64,000 nt of DNA from Alistipes indistinctus YIT 12060 (GTDB lineage: Bacteria > Bacteroidota > Bacteroidia > Bacteroidales > Rikenellaceae): contig NZ_CP102250.1 in the NCBI RefSeq assembly GCF_025144995.1, positions 1,116,001 through 1,180,000 of the forward strand, written 5' to 3'. The notes under the pieces were generated by a model. That model saw nothing but the letters and a program-made list of their open reading frames with translations, was not told the DNA's origin and did not search any database. Shown one piece after another: positions 52,913 through 62,437 of this stretch. Each line of letters begins with the position of its first letter. Positions within the stretch are counted from its first letter, which is position 1. Made by a program: the position numbers and the translations under genes.

Positions 52913-54316
52913 ATGGGCGGATTCTTCGGAACCATCAAAAAAACATCGTGCGTAACCGACCTGTTTTACGGGATCGACTACAATTCGCACATGGGTACCA
53001 AGCGCGCAGGTATGGCAACGCTCAACGACGGCGTCTACACCCGTGCGATCCACAACATCGCCAACTCCTATTTCCGCACGAAATTCGAGCCGGAACTACC
53101 CACTTTCGCCGGTTATTCGGGAATTGGCGTAATCAGCGATACAGACGCACAACCGATCATCGTGAACTGCCACCTGGGCAAATTCGCCATCGTAACGGTG
53201 GCCAAGATCACCAACCTGCCCACGCTCGAGCGGGAACTGCTGGCCAAAGGCAACCATTTTTGCGAGCACAGCAACGGCATCACGAACCAATCCGAACTCG
53301 TCTCGATGCTGATCGCCGAAGGCAAGACCTTCACCGAAGGCATCGAAAACGTTTTCCGCCAGATCAAAGGCTCCTGCTCGATGCTGATCCTCACCGAAAG
53401 CGGCATCATCGCCGCACGCGACAAATACGGCCGCACGCCGATCGTCATCGGCAAGGGCAGCGACGGTTACGCCATCTCTTCCGAAAGCTGCGCATTCCCA
53501 AACCTCGGTTACGAAACCGACTATTTCATCGGGCCGGGCGAGATCGTGCTGGTCACCGCCGACAGTATCACGCAACTGCGCAAACCGGGCGACAAGATGC
53601 AAATCTGTTCGTTCCTGTGGGTGTATTACGGCTATCCGGTTTGCGAATACGAGGGTCGCAACGTCGACCAGATGCGTTACGACTGCGGGGTAGAGATGGG
53701 CAAAAGCGACAAGACCGAAGCCGATTTCGTCTCGGGTATTCCCGACTCGGGCATCGGCATGGCGCTGGGTTATGCCGCCGGCAAACGCATTCCTTACAAG
53801 CGCGGTATCGTCAAATATACGCCGACCTGGCCCCGCAGCTTCACACCGCCCAACCAACAGATGCGCGAACTGGTCGCCAAAATGAAACTGATCCCGAACA
53901 AAACGTTACTGCGCGGCCAGCGTGTAGTTTTCTGCGACGATTCGATCGTACGCGGCACGCAGCTCCGCGACCACGTGGCCGAACTGTACGACTACGGAGC
54001 CAAAGAGATACACATCCGCATCAGCTGCCCGCCGTTGATCTATCCGTGCAAGTTCCTCAACTTCACCGCCTCGAAATCGGAAATGGAGCTGATTACGCGC
54101 CGGATGATCCAGAAAATGGAGGGCGACGCGAATAAGAACCTCGAACTGTACGCGACCACCGGTTCCAAACAATATTGCGACCTGGTCGAGAGCATCCGCC
54201 AGCAGATGAATGTCAATTCCCTGAAATTCAATCCGCTCGAAACCCTTGTCAAAGCAATAGGATTGCCGAAGGAATGCATTTGCACGCATTGTTTCGACGG
54301 CAGCAGCTACGAATAG
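52913..54316 (+). CDS. Amidophosphoribosyltransferase-like protein without the N-terminal cysteine
   Basis: A 467-residue protein with a class II glutaminase-like half (residues 1-230) and a phosphoribosyltransferase half, where VVFCDDSIVRGT is the PRPP-binding motif. Classical PurF starts (after processing) with Cys in CGIFG; here the N-terminus reads MGGFFGT, with Gly at that place, and the next Cys is residue 13. The N-terminal nucleophile for glutamine hydrolysis is therefore missing. The DSGIGMALGYA and KRGIVKYTPTWPRSF segments are PurF-like. It may work with free ammonia, rely on another glutaminase, or have another role. A second paralogue with the cysteine lies at 56972-58873. Confidence 0.8.
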   Translation: MGGFFGTIKKTSCVTDLFYGIDYNSHMGTKRAGMATLNDGVYTRAIHNIANSYFRTKFEPELPTFAGYSGIGVISDTDAQPIIVNCHLGKFAIVTVAKITNLPTLERELLAKGNHFCEHSNGITNQSELVSMLIAEGKTFTEGIENVFRQIKGSCSMLILTESGIIAARDKYGRTPIVIGKGSDGYAISSESCAFPNLGYETDYFIGPGEIVLVTADSITQLRKPGDKMQICSFLWVYYGYPVCEYEGRNVDQMRYDCGVEMGKSDKTEADFVSGIPDSGIGMALGYAAGKRIPYKRGIVKYTPTWPRSFTPPNQQMRELVAKMKLIPNKTLLRGQRVVFCDDSIVRGTQLRDHVAELYDYGAKEIHIRISCPPLIYPCKFLNFTASKSEMELITRRMIQKMEGDANKNLELYATTGSKQYCDLVESIRQQMNVNSLKFNPLETLVKAIGLPKECICTHCFDGSSYE

Positions 54317-54327
54317 CCGTACGGACG

Positions 54328-54767
54328 ATGGACGGATTCAGGCCCCCTGCCGGCCACACCGGTTTTCTGGCAAAACAACTCTTTGCCGGAGACGGCTCTG
54401 AACATTCTTTCGGCGAAATTATCGGCGGGACGATCGCTTACCTCGAACCGGGCGGTGGAGGGCCAACGCAAATGCACACCCATCCGCTGACCACTTGTTC
54501 ATCGTGGTCAGCGGCCGGGCACGTGTGGAAACCCCGGCCGGGACGCAAACCGTCGGAGCGAATGAATCGTTGTTGGTCGAAGGCCCCGTTCCGCATTCGG
54601 TCTGGAACGACACCGATTCGACGACTGTGATGTTCGGCATTTCCGTTCATCCGGCCAGCTACTCCGAACGCATGCCCCGGGCCGAATCCGCCGGTCAGGC
54701 GGAATCTGCGAAACCAGCCGGGCCCACTGACTGCACGGAACCCATGAAATCTACCGAGGATATGTAA
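54328..54767 (+). pseudogene. Small cupin-domain gene with a frameshift
   Basis: From ATG 54328 the frame encodes MDGFRPPAGHTGFLAKQLF... up to GGGGPTQMHTHPL, the first cupin motif with its His pair. The sense then moves to another frame near 54488, where DHLFIVVSGRARVETPAG and PHSVWNDTDSTTVMF continue the cupin to a stop at 54767. One base appears to be missing between CCGCT and GACCAC. Joined, the protein would be about 146 residues, of the small cupins with HTHxxDHLFIV. It may be a recent pseudogene or a sequence error. Confidence 0.7.
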
Positions 54768-54834
54768 TCTTCCGGGCCGGAATAGCCGCACCGGACACGG
54801 TAAGTTCCCAAACCACAGCCTAAACTACTCTGCC

Positions 54835-55986
54835 ATGACTGCACCCGCCCCCACCCTTTCGACAACCCGCCGTCCCCATATCGTCTGGCTCGACGTGATG
54901 CGGTTGGTCGCTATCCTGATGGTCGTGATCTGCCACTGCACCGACCCGCTCAACGCTTCGGCCGAAGCCCGCAGCAATCCTGACATCGGCTTTTGGGGCG
55001 CAGTATGGGGAGCCGCGGTCCGTGCCTGCGTCCCGCTGTTCGTAATGATCACCGGAGCGCTGCTGCTACCGGTCCGCCAAGAGGCCGGAGCCTTCTATAA
55101 AAAACGCATACCGCGCGTTCTGTGGCCATTTTTGATCTGGTCGGTATTATTTAACCTCGCTCCGTGGTTCATCCAGTGGGTCGGCGGTTCATCCGCCCTG
55201 GTAACCGACTTTTTCCCGTATGCACCCGATCCGTCGGCCTCGCTCTCAGACGCGCTGCGGGACGTCGCCATGATTCCGCTCGCCTTTACCGTCTACGCCA
55301 CCCCGATGTGGTATATCTACCTGTTGGTCGGACTTTACCTCTACATGCCGATCTTTTCAGCATGGGTAACCGCAGCTTCCGACAAGTCGAAGCGGCTGTT
55401 CCTCTATCTGTGGGGTATTTCGCTGCTGCTCCCTTACGCGACCTATTTCATCTCGCCCAATCTGCTGGGCGTTTGCTCGTGGAACGGCTTCGGTACTTTC
55501 TATTATTTCGCCGGATTCAACGGCTACCTGCTACTGGGTCATATGTTGAGCAAAGGCAACGACTGGCCGACAGGGAAAATCGCCCTGCTGACCGTTCCGA
55601 TGTTCAGTATCGGCTTCCTGATCACGTTCAAAGGCTTCCGTTTCATGACTGCCGATCCGAACCTGACCGAAGCGGGTTTCGAACTCTTTTTCACCTACTG
55701 TTCGATTAATGTCGTGATGATGACCGCGGCCGTCTTCCTGCTCGTGCAAAAAGCGCGCATACACTCGCCGCGGATCGTCGCCATGCTCGCAAACCTGACC
55801 AAATGCGGGCTGGGCATCTACCTGGCCCACTATTTCTTTATCGGTCCGGCCTATCTGGCGACCGTAGCGCTGGGGCTCCCCGCAGCGCTACGGGTGCCGG
55901 TAGCCGCAGCGATCGTTTTCAGCTGCACCTGGACACTCATCTTCCTGATTTACAAACTACCCAAAGCAAAATATATCGTCGGGTAA
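54835..55986 (+). CDS. Acyltransferase family 3 membrane protein
   Basis: A 383-residue protein with about ten predicted membrane helices. The N-terminal WLDVMRLVAILMVVICHCTDP carries the family His (in the core LVAILMVVICH), and the PLFVMITGALLLP segment follows. Such enzymes add acetyl or other acyl groups to surface glycans or cell-envelope lipids. The target is not shown by context: the neighbours are a broken cupin gene and rubrerythrin. A bidirectional terminator follows. The start at 54835 gives a short hydrophilic lead before helix 1, as usual. Confidence 0.85.
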   Translation: MTAPAPTLSTTRRPHIVWLDVMRLVAILMVVICHCTDPLNASAEARSNPDIGFWGAVWGAAVRACVPLFVMITGALLLPVRQEAGAFYKKRIPRVLWPFLIWSVLFNLAPWFIQWVGGSSALVTDFFPYAPDPSASLSDALRDVAMIPLAFTVYATPMWYIYLLVGLYLYMPIFSAWVTAASDKSKRLFLYLWGISLLLPYATYFISPNLLGVCSWNGFGTFYYFAGFNGYLLLGHMLSKGNDWPTGKIALLTVPMFSIGFLITFKGFRFMTADPNLTEAGFELFFTYCSINVVMMTAAVFLLVQKARIHSPRIVAMLANLTKCGLGIYLAHYFFIGPAYLATVALGLPAALRVPVAAAIVFSCTWTLIFLIYKLPKAKYIVG

Positions 55987-56096
55987 ACATTATCGGACAA
56001 CAGGCACATATCGTTTTCCCGACAGAGTCTCTGTCGCCAGACAATTATGCTGTCCACCTAAATACAAGCCAATCCCTGCAACAAACAAAACAACGT

Positions 56097-56130
56097 AAAA
56101 AGGGGACAGGCTGATGCCTGTCCCCTTTTT
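56097..56130. terminator. Bidirectional terminator between acyltransferase and rubrerythrin genes
   Basis: A 15-bp perfect stem (left arm AAAAAGGGGACAGGC) closes a TGAT loop and has T-runs on both strands. Confidence 0.9.
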
Positions 56131-56158
56131 ACACAGTGTCCGCCGGAGCGGATCACCA

Positions 56159-56737
56159 TTAATAGTTGTGCTTCATCGGCTCGAAGTAAGCCTGGGGATG
56201 CGCACAGGCCGGGCAGCTCTCGGGAGCGGTCTTGCCCTTGTGTACGTAGCCGCAGTTGCGGCACTGCCACTCGATCTCCTCCTCACGCGAGAATACGTTG
56301 CCGGCCTCGACATGGGCCAGCAGCTTGCGGTAACGGATTTCGTGCTGTTCCTCGACGGTAGCGATATTGCGGAACACGGCGGCAATCACCGGGAACCCTT
56401 CCTCTTCGGCCACTTTGGCGAACGTCGGGTAAAGTTCGCTCCACTCCTCGTTCTCTCCGGCTGCAGCCTCGATCAGGTTCTCCATCGTCGTGCCGATTTT
56501 ACCTGCGGGATAACTGGCGGTAATCTCCAACATGCCGCCCTCGAGGAATTTGAAGAAACGTTCTGCATGTTCCTTCTCCTGGTCGGCAGTCTCGGCAAAT
56601 ACGCCTGCGATCTGTTCGAATCCTTCCTTCTTGGCCTTGCTGGCAAAGAAAGTATAGCGGGTGCGCGCCTGCGACTCGCCAGCAAACGATTTCAAAAGGT
56701 TCTGTTCGGTTTTGGTTCCCTTTACACTTTTTCCCAT
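56159..56737 (-). CDS. rbr: Rubrerythrin
   Basis: A 192-residue non-heme iron protein. The four-helix ferritin-like domain has the Glu/His di-iron ligands in [23 protein letters not shown] and [11 protein letters not shown]. The C-terminal rubredoxin-like domain has two Cys pairs, CRNCGYVH and CPACAHPQ. It reduces hydrogen peroxide in anaerobes and fits a strict anaerobe. It is a single gene transcribed toward the bidirectional terminator. Confidence 0.95.
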   Translation of the reverse strand: MGKSVKGTKTEQNLLKSFAGESQARTRYTFFASKAKKEGFEQIAGVFAETADQEKEHAERFFKFLEGGMLEITASYPAGKIGTTMENLIEAAAGENEEWSELYPTFAKVAEEEGFPVIAAVFRNIATVEEQHEIRYRKLLAHVEAGNVFSREEEIEWQCRNCGYVHKGKTAPESCPACAHPQAYFEPMKHNY

Positions 56738-56921
56738 TTCTCAAGTTTTTTAGTTGGTTGGACAGCGGTTCGTTCCTTTTCTTCTCTTCCATACAAAGAA
56801 AACGGGTTTGCGGCGAATTCGCAAATTATTCCAATAGTTAATTGCGATCCCCCAATAAAAATATCTGATACCCCGCAGACGTTATTATACTGCCTCTTCA
56901 GTAGAAAAATACGGCCCCGTG

Positions 56922-56953
56922 TTTGTAGCATACGGTGAAAAAAGGTATCTTTG
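56922..56953 (+). promoter_or_regulatory. Bacteroidota-type promoter of the second purF gene
   Basis: TTTG at 56922-56925, a 20-base spacer and TATCTTTG at 56946-56953 match the consensus exactly. The upstream ATG at 56951 overlaps the -7 box, so translation starts at 56972. Confidence 0.8.
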
Positions 56954-56971
56954 ACCACATTTGAGACCATT

Positions 56972-58873
56972 ATGAGCGATACGATCAAACACGAATGCGG
57001 CATCGCGTTCGTCCGGCTGCTCAAGCCGCTGGATTTCTACCTGAAGAAGTACGGCACTCCGTTTTACGGACTCAACAAGATGCAGATCCTGATGGAGAAG
57101 CAGCACAACCGGGGACAGGACGGGGCCGGACTGGCCAACATCAAACTCTTCCCCAAACCGGGCCACGTTTACATCAACCGGATCCGTTCGAACGACGACA
57201 CCCCGATCAAGGAGATATTCCAACGCATATACGACCGGATCGAACATGCCGTCGCTGCCGATCCGTCGAGACTCAATAATCCGGCATGGCTTAAGGAACA
57301 TGTCGAATTCACCGGCGAAGTGTTCCTCGGCCACCTGCGTTACGGCACCTTCGGCAAAAACGACATCGAGAACGTGCATCCCGTCTCGCGCGAAAACAAC
57401 TGGATGACACGCAGTCTCGTATTGGCGGGCAATTTCAACCTCACGAACATCGACGAATTGTACGAACGGCTGATCGACCTGGGACAGTACCCGCCCGCGA
57501 AAACCGACACCGTGACGATCCTCGAGCGCATCGGCCACTTCCTCGACCGCGAAAATGAGGATAAATACCGCTATTTCAAAGATAAGGGCTATTCCAAACG
57601 CGAGATCACCGACCTGCTGGCGCGCCACATCGACCTCAAGGAAATCCTGTCACTGGCCGCACGCCGCTGGGACGGCGGCTATGTGATGGCCGGCATGATC
57701 GGCCACGGCGACGCATTCGTGATGCGCGACCCGTGCGGCATCCGCCCGGCTTATTACTATCGGGACGACGAGGTGGTCGTGGCCGCATCGGAGCGCGCCG
57801 TAATCCAAACCACCTTCAATGTCCCGTACGAAAACGTGCAGGAGCTTGCGCCGGGCCATGCACTGCTGGTGCGCCGAGACGGGGATGTGTCCGACGAACG
57901 TTTCATCGCACCGCAGGAAGTTCGCCCCTGCTCGTTCGAACGCATCTATTTCTCGCGAGGCAGCGACCAGGACATCTACCGGGAACGCAAAAGATTGGGG
58001 CGGTTATTGGTACCGCAAATTTTGAAAAGCATCGACGGCGACATCGAAAACACGGTCTTTTCCTACATCCCGAACACAGCCGAAAGCGCCTTTTTCGGAC
58101 TCGTCGAAGGACTCGACGCCCATTGCGCCGAAACACGGGTGCAAAAAATCATGGCCGGACGCGACACGCTGACCGAAGAGCGGCTGCATAAAATCCTTCA
58201 TTACAAACCCCGCATCGAAAAGATCGCGATCAAGGATGTCAAAATGCGCACGTTTATCACGCAGGACGACGAACGCGACGACCTGGTGGCCCATGTATAC
58301 GACGTCACCTACGGCACCATCCGCCCGGATGCGGACAACCTCGTGATACTCGACGATTCGATCGTGCGGGGCACCACGCTGCGCCGCAGCATCATCCGCA
58401 TCCTCGACCGGCTCAGACCCAAAAAGATCGTCGTCTGCTCGTCGGCGCCTCAGATCCGCTATCCGGACTGCTACGGCATCGACATGTCGCGGTTGGGCGA
58501 CTTCGTCGCATTCCGCGCAGCGATAGAACTGCTCAAGGAGCACGGCATGCATGATGTAATCGATGACGTGTACCGGAAAGCCAAGATCCAGATGGGCCTC
58601 GAACGAAGCGAAGCGGTCAACTGCGTCAAGAAAATTTACGAACCGTTTACCGACGAAGAGATTTCGTCCAAGATCGCGCAGATAGTCACCGCCCCGGACA
58701 TTCACGCCGGAATCGAGGTGATCTATCAGAGCGTCGAAAACCTGCACCAAGCTATTCCCCACCACAACGGAGACTGGTATTTCACGGGCGACTACCCGAC
58801 TCCCGGCGGCAACGTCGTGGCGAACAAGGCCTTCATCAATTTCTACGAAAACCGGAACGAACGGGCTTATTAA
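56972..58873 (+). CDS. Long amidophosphoribosyltransferase-like protein with N-terminal cysteine
   Basis: A 633-residue PurF-like protein beginning MSDTIKHECGIAF, where Cys9 stands at the place of the glutaminase nucleophile after a short leader. EKQHNRGQDGAGLA, GHLRYGTFG, and DPCGIRPAYYY are typical class II amidotransferase segments. The PRPP-binding motif LVILDDSIVRGTTLRRS is near residue 460. It is about 130 residues longer than Escherichia coli PurF, with a central insertion (about residues 80-110 and 190-220) and a long C-terminus. It is probably the glutamine-using enzyme of the two. Its role could be the first step of purine synthesis or a related amidation. The dsbD gene follows. Confidence 0.82.
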   Translation: MSDTIKHECGIAFVRLLKPLDFYLKKYGTPFYGLNKMQILMEKQHNRGQDGAGLANIKLFPKPGHVYINRIRSNDDTPIKEIFQRIYDRIEHAVAADPSRLNNPAWLKEHVEFTGEVFLGHLRYGTFGKNDIENVHPVSRENNWMTRSLVLAGNFNLTNIDELYERLIDLGQYPPAKTDTVTILERIGHFLDRENEDKYRYFKDKGYSKREITDLLARHIDLKEILSLAARRWDGGYVMAGMIGHGDAFVMRDPCGIRPAYYYRDDEVVVAASERAVIQTTFNVPYENVQELAPGHALLVRRDGDVSDERFIAPQEVRPCSFERIYFSRGSDQDIYRERKRLGRLLVPQILKSIDGDIENTVFSYIPNTAESAFFGLVEGLDAHCAETRVQKIMAGRDTLTEERLHKILHYKPRIEKIAIKDVKMRTFITQDDERDDLVAHVYDVTYGTIRPDADNLVILDDSIVRGTTLRRSIIRILDRLRPKKIVVCSSAPQIRYPDCYGIDMSRLGDFVAFRAAIELLKEHGMHDVIDDVYRKAKIQMGLERSEAVNCVKKIYEPFTDEEISSKIAQIVTAPDIHAGIEVIYQSVENLHQAIPHHNGDWYFTGDYPTPGGNVVANKAFINFYENRNERAY

Positions 58874-58979
58874 CCCCGACAATCCGGCCCTGTAAACAGG
58901 CTTCGCACGGGGACACCCGACACAGGCACGCTGACACAAATCGGACTGTACTTTCTGCGGAATTTTAAAATTCAAGGAT

Positions 58980-61163
58980 ATGGCTCACGCATCTTTCAAA
59001 AAGATATTCCCGTTGTTCCTGTTGCTGCTGACCGTCACATGGCCTTCCCGGGCACAGGACGACTCGAACCCCGTACATTGGGGTACCGCGGTCGAAAAGA
59101 CGGGCGACGGGATATACGATATCCGCTTTACGGCCCGGATCGACTCGCCGTGGCACATGTACGACATGGGCCCTTACGACGACGGCCCCAACGCCACTGC
59201 TTTCACGTTCACCCCGAACGGCAACTATACGCTGGTCGGCAAAACACGCCAGGAGAGCAAACCGTCCAAAAAATTCGACCCGCTGTTCGACATGGAGATC
59301 GGCACTTTCGCCGGGCGTGCCGTATTCGTGCAGCAGGTGAAGCTGGTTCCCCCGGCCGGGGGTGCCCGGATCGCCGTCAACATCGAATGGATGGCCTGCG
59401 ACGAGACAAGCTGCCTGCCGCCGGCAGACCGGGACTTCACCGTTACGATAGGCGATCCTTCGGCCAAAACCGCAGTTCCGGCTCCGTCAGCACCGGCCAG
59501 TCCGTCCGGAAACAACAATCCGGGCCTGAGCAACCTTCCCTCCGCTTCGACTGCCGGGACAACAGCCTCAGCGACAACTCCGGAAGAGTCAACTCCTGAG
59601 ACTACCTCCGGCACAACGACCGCAAATGCCACCACCGACACGGCATCGGCCGAAATCAACGCCGCCACAACCGAAGGAGGATCACTCTGGAGCGCCATTA
59701 TCGAGGCTATCCTGTGGGGATTCGCGGCACTGCTCACCCCGTGCGTCTTCCCGATGGTGCCGATGACGGTTTCCTTCTTCCTGAAAGGCAGCGAGAACAA
59801 GGCACGCGGACGGTTGATGGCCTCGCTTTACGGTCTTTGCATCATCCTGCTCTATACTCTGCCGATTGCAGTAATTATCCTTATTACGCGAATCGTGGGC
59901 GGCGACACCGTTACGGCCGATATTTTCAACTGGCTCGCGACACACTGGATTCCGAACGTTATCTTCTTCCTCGTTTTCATGATCTTCGCCGCATCGTTTT
60001 TCGGGGCGTTCGAGATTACGATGCCGAGTTGGCTCGTGAACAAAAGCGACAGCAAAGCCGACAAAGGCGGGATCGTCGGCGTCTTTTTCATGGCACTGAC
60101 CCTCGTGCTGGTATCGTTCTCATGCACAGGGCCGATAGTCGGTTCGGTGCTGATCAAGTCCACCTCGGGCGAAGTATGGGCGCCTGTGATCACCATGTTC
60201 GCCTTTTCAGCGGCTTTCGCACTACCGTTCACGCTTTTTGCACTCTTTCCGTCGTTGCTGAAAAACCTGCCCAAAAGCGGAGGCTGGCTTAACTCGGTCA
60301 AAGTGGTACTGGGCTTCCTGGAACTTGCACTCGGACTCAAATTCCTCAGTGTCGCAGACCAGACCTACCACTGGGGCATCCTCGACCGGGAAATCTACCT
60401 GGCGCTCTGGATCGTGATCTTCTCCCTATTGGGCCTCTATTTGCTGGGCAAACTGCGTTTTGCGCACGACAGCGAGACCAAAACGATCGGCGTACCGCGC
60501 CTGCTGCTTTCGATCATTACCTTTGCATTCGTCGTCTACATGCTTCCAGGCATGTGGGGCGCACCGCTCAAAGGGCTCTCGGGCTACCTGCCACCGATCC
60601 ATACCCAGGATTTCGTAACCGGTGCGGAAGCACCAGCCGCCGCATCGACACCTTCGCTGGATCTGGCGCGACCGCCCAAACACAGCGATTTCCTAAGCCT
60701 GCCGCACGGATTGCAAGGTTTCTTCGACTATGACGAAGCGATGGCCTACGCCCGTAAAGTAAACAAGCCGCTGTTCGTCGACTACACGGGGCACGGTTGC
60801 GTCAACTGCCGCGAAATGGAAGCGAGGGTGTGGGCCGATCCGGAAGTATTGACCTTGCTCCGCAACGATTTCGTCATTGTCGCGCTTTATTCCGACGACA
60901 AAAAGGAGTTGCCGCAGGACGAATGGGTCACGACCGAAACGGGTAAGGTACTCAAAAGCCTCGGCAAAATCAACGCGCACTTCGCGCACAAACAGTTCGG
61001 CATTAACTCCCAACCCTACTACATGATTCTCAACGATGAGGGAAAACAACTTGTTCCCGGACGCGGCTACAACCTCAACATCCCCGAATTCGTACAATTC
61101 CTCAAAAAAGGAGCGGAGCAGTTCCGCACACAACACAGCGCTCCGGAAACCACGAACTCGTAA
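58980..61163 (+). CDS. dsbD: Thiol:disulfide interchange protein DsbD
   Basis: A 727-residue protein. It has a signal peptide (1-25), an N-terminal periplasmic alpha domain with CDETSC (about 140-145), a Ser/Thr/Ala-rich linker (about 160-225), a central domain of eight membrane helices with LTPCVFPMVP and SFSCTGPIVG cysteines, and a C-terminal thioredoxin domain with C607-x2-C610 in HGCVNCRE. Electrons pass from cytoplasmic thioredoxin through the membrane to periplasmic partners. The alpha domain motif and linker are normal for Bacteroidota. The gene is likely monocistronic. Confidence 0.93.
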   Translation: MAHASFKKIFPLFLLLLTVTWPSRAQDDSNPVHWGTAVEKTGDGIYDIRFTARIDSPWHMYDMGPYDDGPNATAFTFTPNGNYTLVGKTRQESKPSKKFDPLFDMEIGTFAGRAVFVQQVKLVPPAGGARIAVNIEWMACDETSCLPPADRDFTVTIGDPSAKTAVPAPSAPASPSGNNNPGLSNLPSASTAGTTASATTPEESTPETTSGTTTANATTDTASAEINAATTEGGSLWSAIIEAILWGFAALLTPCVFPMVPMTVSFFLKGSENKARGRLMASLYGLCIILLYTLPIAVIILITRIVGGDTVTADIFNWLATHWIPNVIFFLVFMIFAASFFGAFEITMPSWLVNKSDSKADKGGIVGVFFMALTLVLVSFSCTGPIVGSVLIKSTSGEVWAPVITMFAFSAAFALPFTLFALFPSLLKNLPKSGGWLNSVKVVLGFLELALGLKFLSVADQTYHWGILDREIYLALWIVIFSLLGLYLLGKLRFAHDSETKTIGVPRLLLSIITFAFVVYMLPGMWGAPLKGLSGYLPPIHTQDFVTGAEAPAAASTPSLDLARPPKHSDFLSLPHGLQGFFDYDEAMAYARKVNKPLFVDYTGHGCVNCREMEARVWADPEVLTLLRNDFVIVALYSDDKKELPQDEWVTTETGKVLKSLGKINAHFAHKQFGINSQPYYMILNDEGKQLVPGRGYNLNIPEFVQFLKKGAEQFRTQHSAPETTNS

Positions 61164-61228
61164 TTATCAAGCGAAATTACAAAGGCCGCATCAGACGCAC
61201 CGTAACGACAGTACTCATCGGCCACACT

Positions 61229-61260
61229 ATTGGTAGATTTGCAAAAATGATCTATCTTTG
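61229..61260 (+). promoter_or_regulatory. Promoter of the tRNA gene
   Basis: ATTG at 61229-61232, a 20-base spacer and TATCTTTG at 61253-61260 fit the Bacteroidota consensus with one -33 mismatch. The tRNA begins about 60 bases downstream. Confidence 0.65.
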
Positions 61261-61319
61261 CACGCGGACGAAACGGAGAGGAGTCGCTCCCGGGAAAATC
61301 CGCCGTCATCCATAAGGCA

Positions 61320-61393
61320 GGGCCCATAGCTCAGTTGGTCAGAGCAGCGGACTCATAATCCGAAGGTCGTGGGATCATGCCCCTCTGGGCCCA
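61320..61393 (+). tRNA. tRNA with CAT anticodon (probably tRNA-Ile2, lysidine type)
   Basis: The acceptor stem GGGCCCA pairs perfectly with TGGGCCC, the D arm is GCTC/GAGC, and the anticodon loop CTCATAA gives anticodon CAT. The GGGCCCA acceptor stem resembles Bacteroidota tRNA-Ile(CAT) or elongator Met rather than the initiator. Oddities are G-A and T-T mismatches in the anticodon and T stems, and a T-loop ATCATGC in place of TTCGANN. The 3' end reads ACCG, so CCA is not encoded. Confidence 0.8.
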
Positions 61394-61400
61394 CCGGAAA

Positions 61401-61428
61401 CGCATAAGCAAATTGCTTATGCGTTTTT
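61401..61428 (+). terminator. Terminator of the tRNA gene
   Basis: CGCATAAGCAA and TTGCTTATGCG form an 11-bp stem around a single A, followed by TTTTT. Confidence 0.85.
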
Positions 61429-61491
61429 AATTTTTATCCCTGATCGGTCTTTGACGGACAGCGGGTACACGCAAACAACCGTTTTTATTGC

Positions 61492-61499
61492 TAGTTTTG
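61492..61499 (+). promoter_or_regulatory. -7 promoter box of menA
   Basis: TAGTTTTG matches TAnnTTTG 18 bases before the start codon at 61518; no -33 TTTG is seen at the right distance. It argues against the in-frame ATG at 61488. Confidence 0.5.
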
Positions 61500-61517
61500 T
61501 TGTATAAATATTCAATC

Positions 61518-62408
61518 ATGGACAATATTCATCCCAATTCGGCTCGGGCGTGGCTGTTGGCCTCGCGCCCCAAAACATTGGCCGCCGCCGCGACCCCGGT
61601 ACTGTTGGGATGTGCGCTTGCACAGGCAACCGGTGGATTCGAATGGATACCGGCATTACTCTGCCTGTCGTTCGCTCTGCTGATGCAGATCGATGCGAAC
61701 CTGATCAACGACCTGTTCGACTATACCAAAGGGAGCGACCGCCAGGACAGGCTAGGCCCGGAACGCGCCTGTGCGCAAGGTTGGATCACCACTGCTGCGA
61801 TGAAACGGGGTATACTGCTCACCACCCTCGTCGCCTGTGCATTGGGATCGGGATTATTGTTCTATGGCGGCCCGGAACTGATCGCCGTCGGTGCGGTTTG
61901 CGTTCTTTTTGCCTTTTTGTACACGGCCGGTCCCTATCCGCTCGCCTATCACGGCTGGGGCGACCTGTTGGTCATTCTCTTTTTCGGCTTCGTCCCGGTA
62001 GGCTGCACCTATTACGTAATGTGTCACGGTTGGACGCCGGAAGTGGCGATCGCTTCGCTGTCTTGCGGACTGGCAATCGACACGCTATTGATGGTCAACA
62101 ACTACCGTGACAGGGAACAAGATGCCCGTAGCGGCAAACAAACGCTGGTCGTCCGTTTCGGGGCAAAGACCGGACATCTTTTATATCTGGGATTGGGAAT
62201 AAGCGCCTCTCTGCTCTGTCTGTTTTTCATACATTACGGACATTTTTGGGCTGCGCTGCTGCCACAACTCTACCTGCCGCTCCATCTGCTGAGCTGGAAA
62301 CGCATGGTTGAAATAGACCACGGCCGGGCACTCAACCGCATCCTCGGCCAAACCTCCCGGAATATGCTGCTGTTCGGGATACTTCTCTCCGTCGGTTTGA
62401 TTCTGTAA
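61518..62408 (+). CDS. menA: 1,4-dihydroxy-2-naphthoate polyprenyltransferase
   Basis: A 296-residue UbiA-family membrane enzyme with about nine helices. The first Asp-rich motif NLINDLFDYTKGSDRQD and the second NNYRDREQDARSGK hold Mg-diphosphate. The N-terminal ASRPKTLAAAATPVLLG segment is typical of MenA. It joins a polyprenyl chain to dihydroxynaphthoate in menaquinone synthesis. Other men genes are not in the window. The start at 61518 is chosen because the upstream in-frame ATG overlaps the -7 box. Confidence 0.92.
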   Translation: MDNIHPNSARAWLLASRPKTLAAAATPVLLGCALAQATGGFEWIPALLCLSFALLMQIDANLINDLFDYTKGSDRQDRLGPERACAQGWITTAAMKRGILLTTLVACALGSGLLFYGGPELIAVGAVCVLFAFLYTAGPYPLAYHGWGDLLVILFFGFVPVGCTYYVMCHGWTPEVAIASLSCGLAIDTLLMVNNYRDREQDARSGKQTLVVRFGAKTGHLLYLGLGISASLLCLFFIHYGHFWAALLPQLYLPLHLLSWKRMVEIDHGRALNRILGQTSRNMLLFGILLSVGLIL

Positions 62409-62437
62409 TACCTACGTCTCCCCATACGAAAAAGCTC

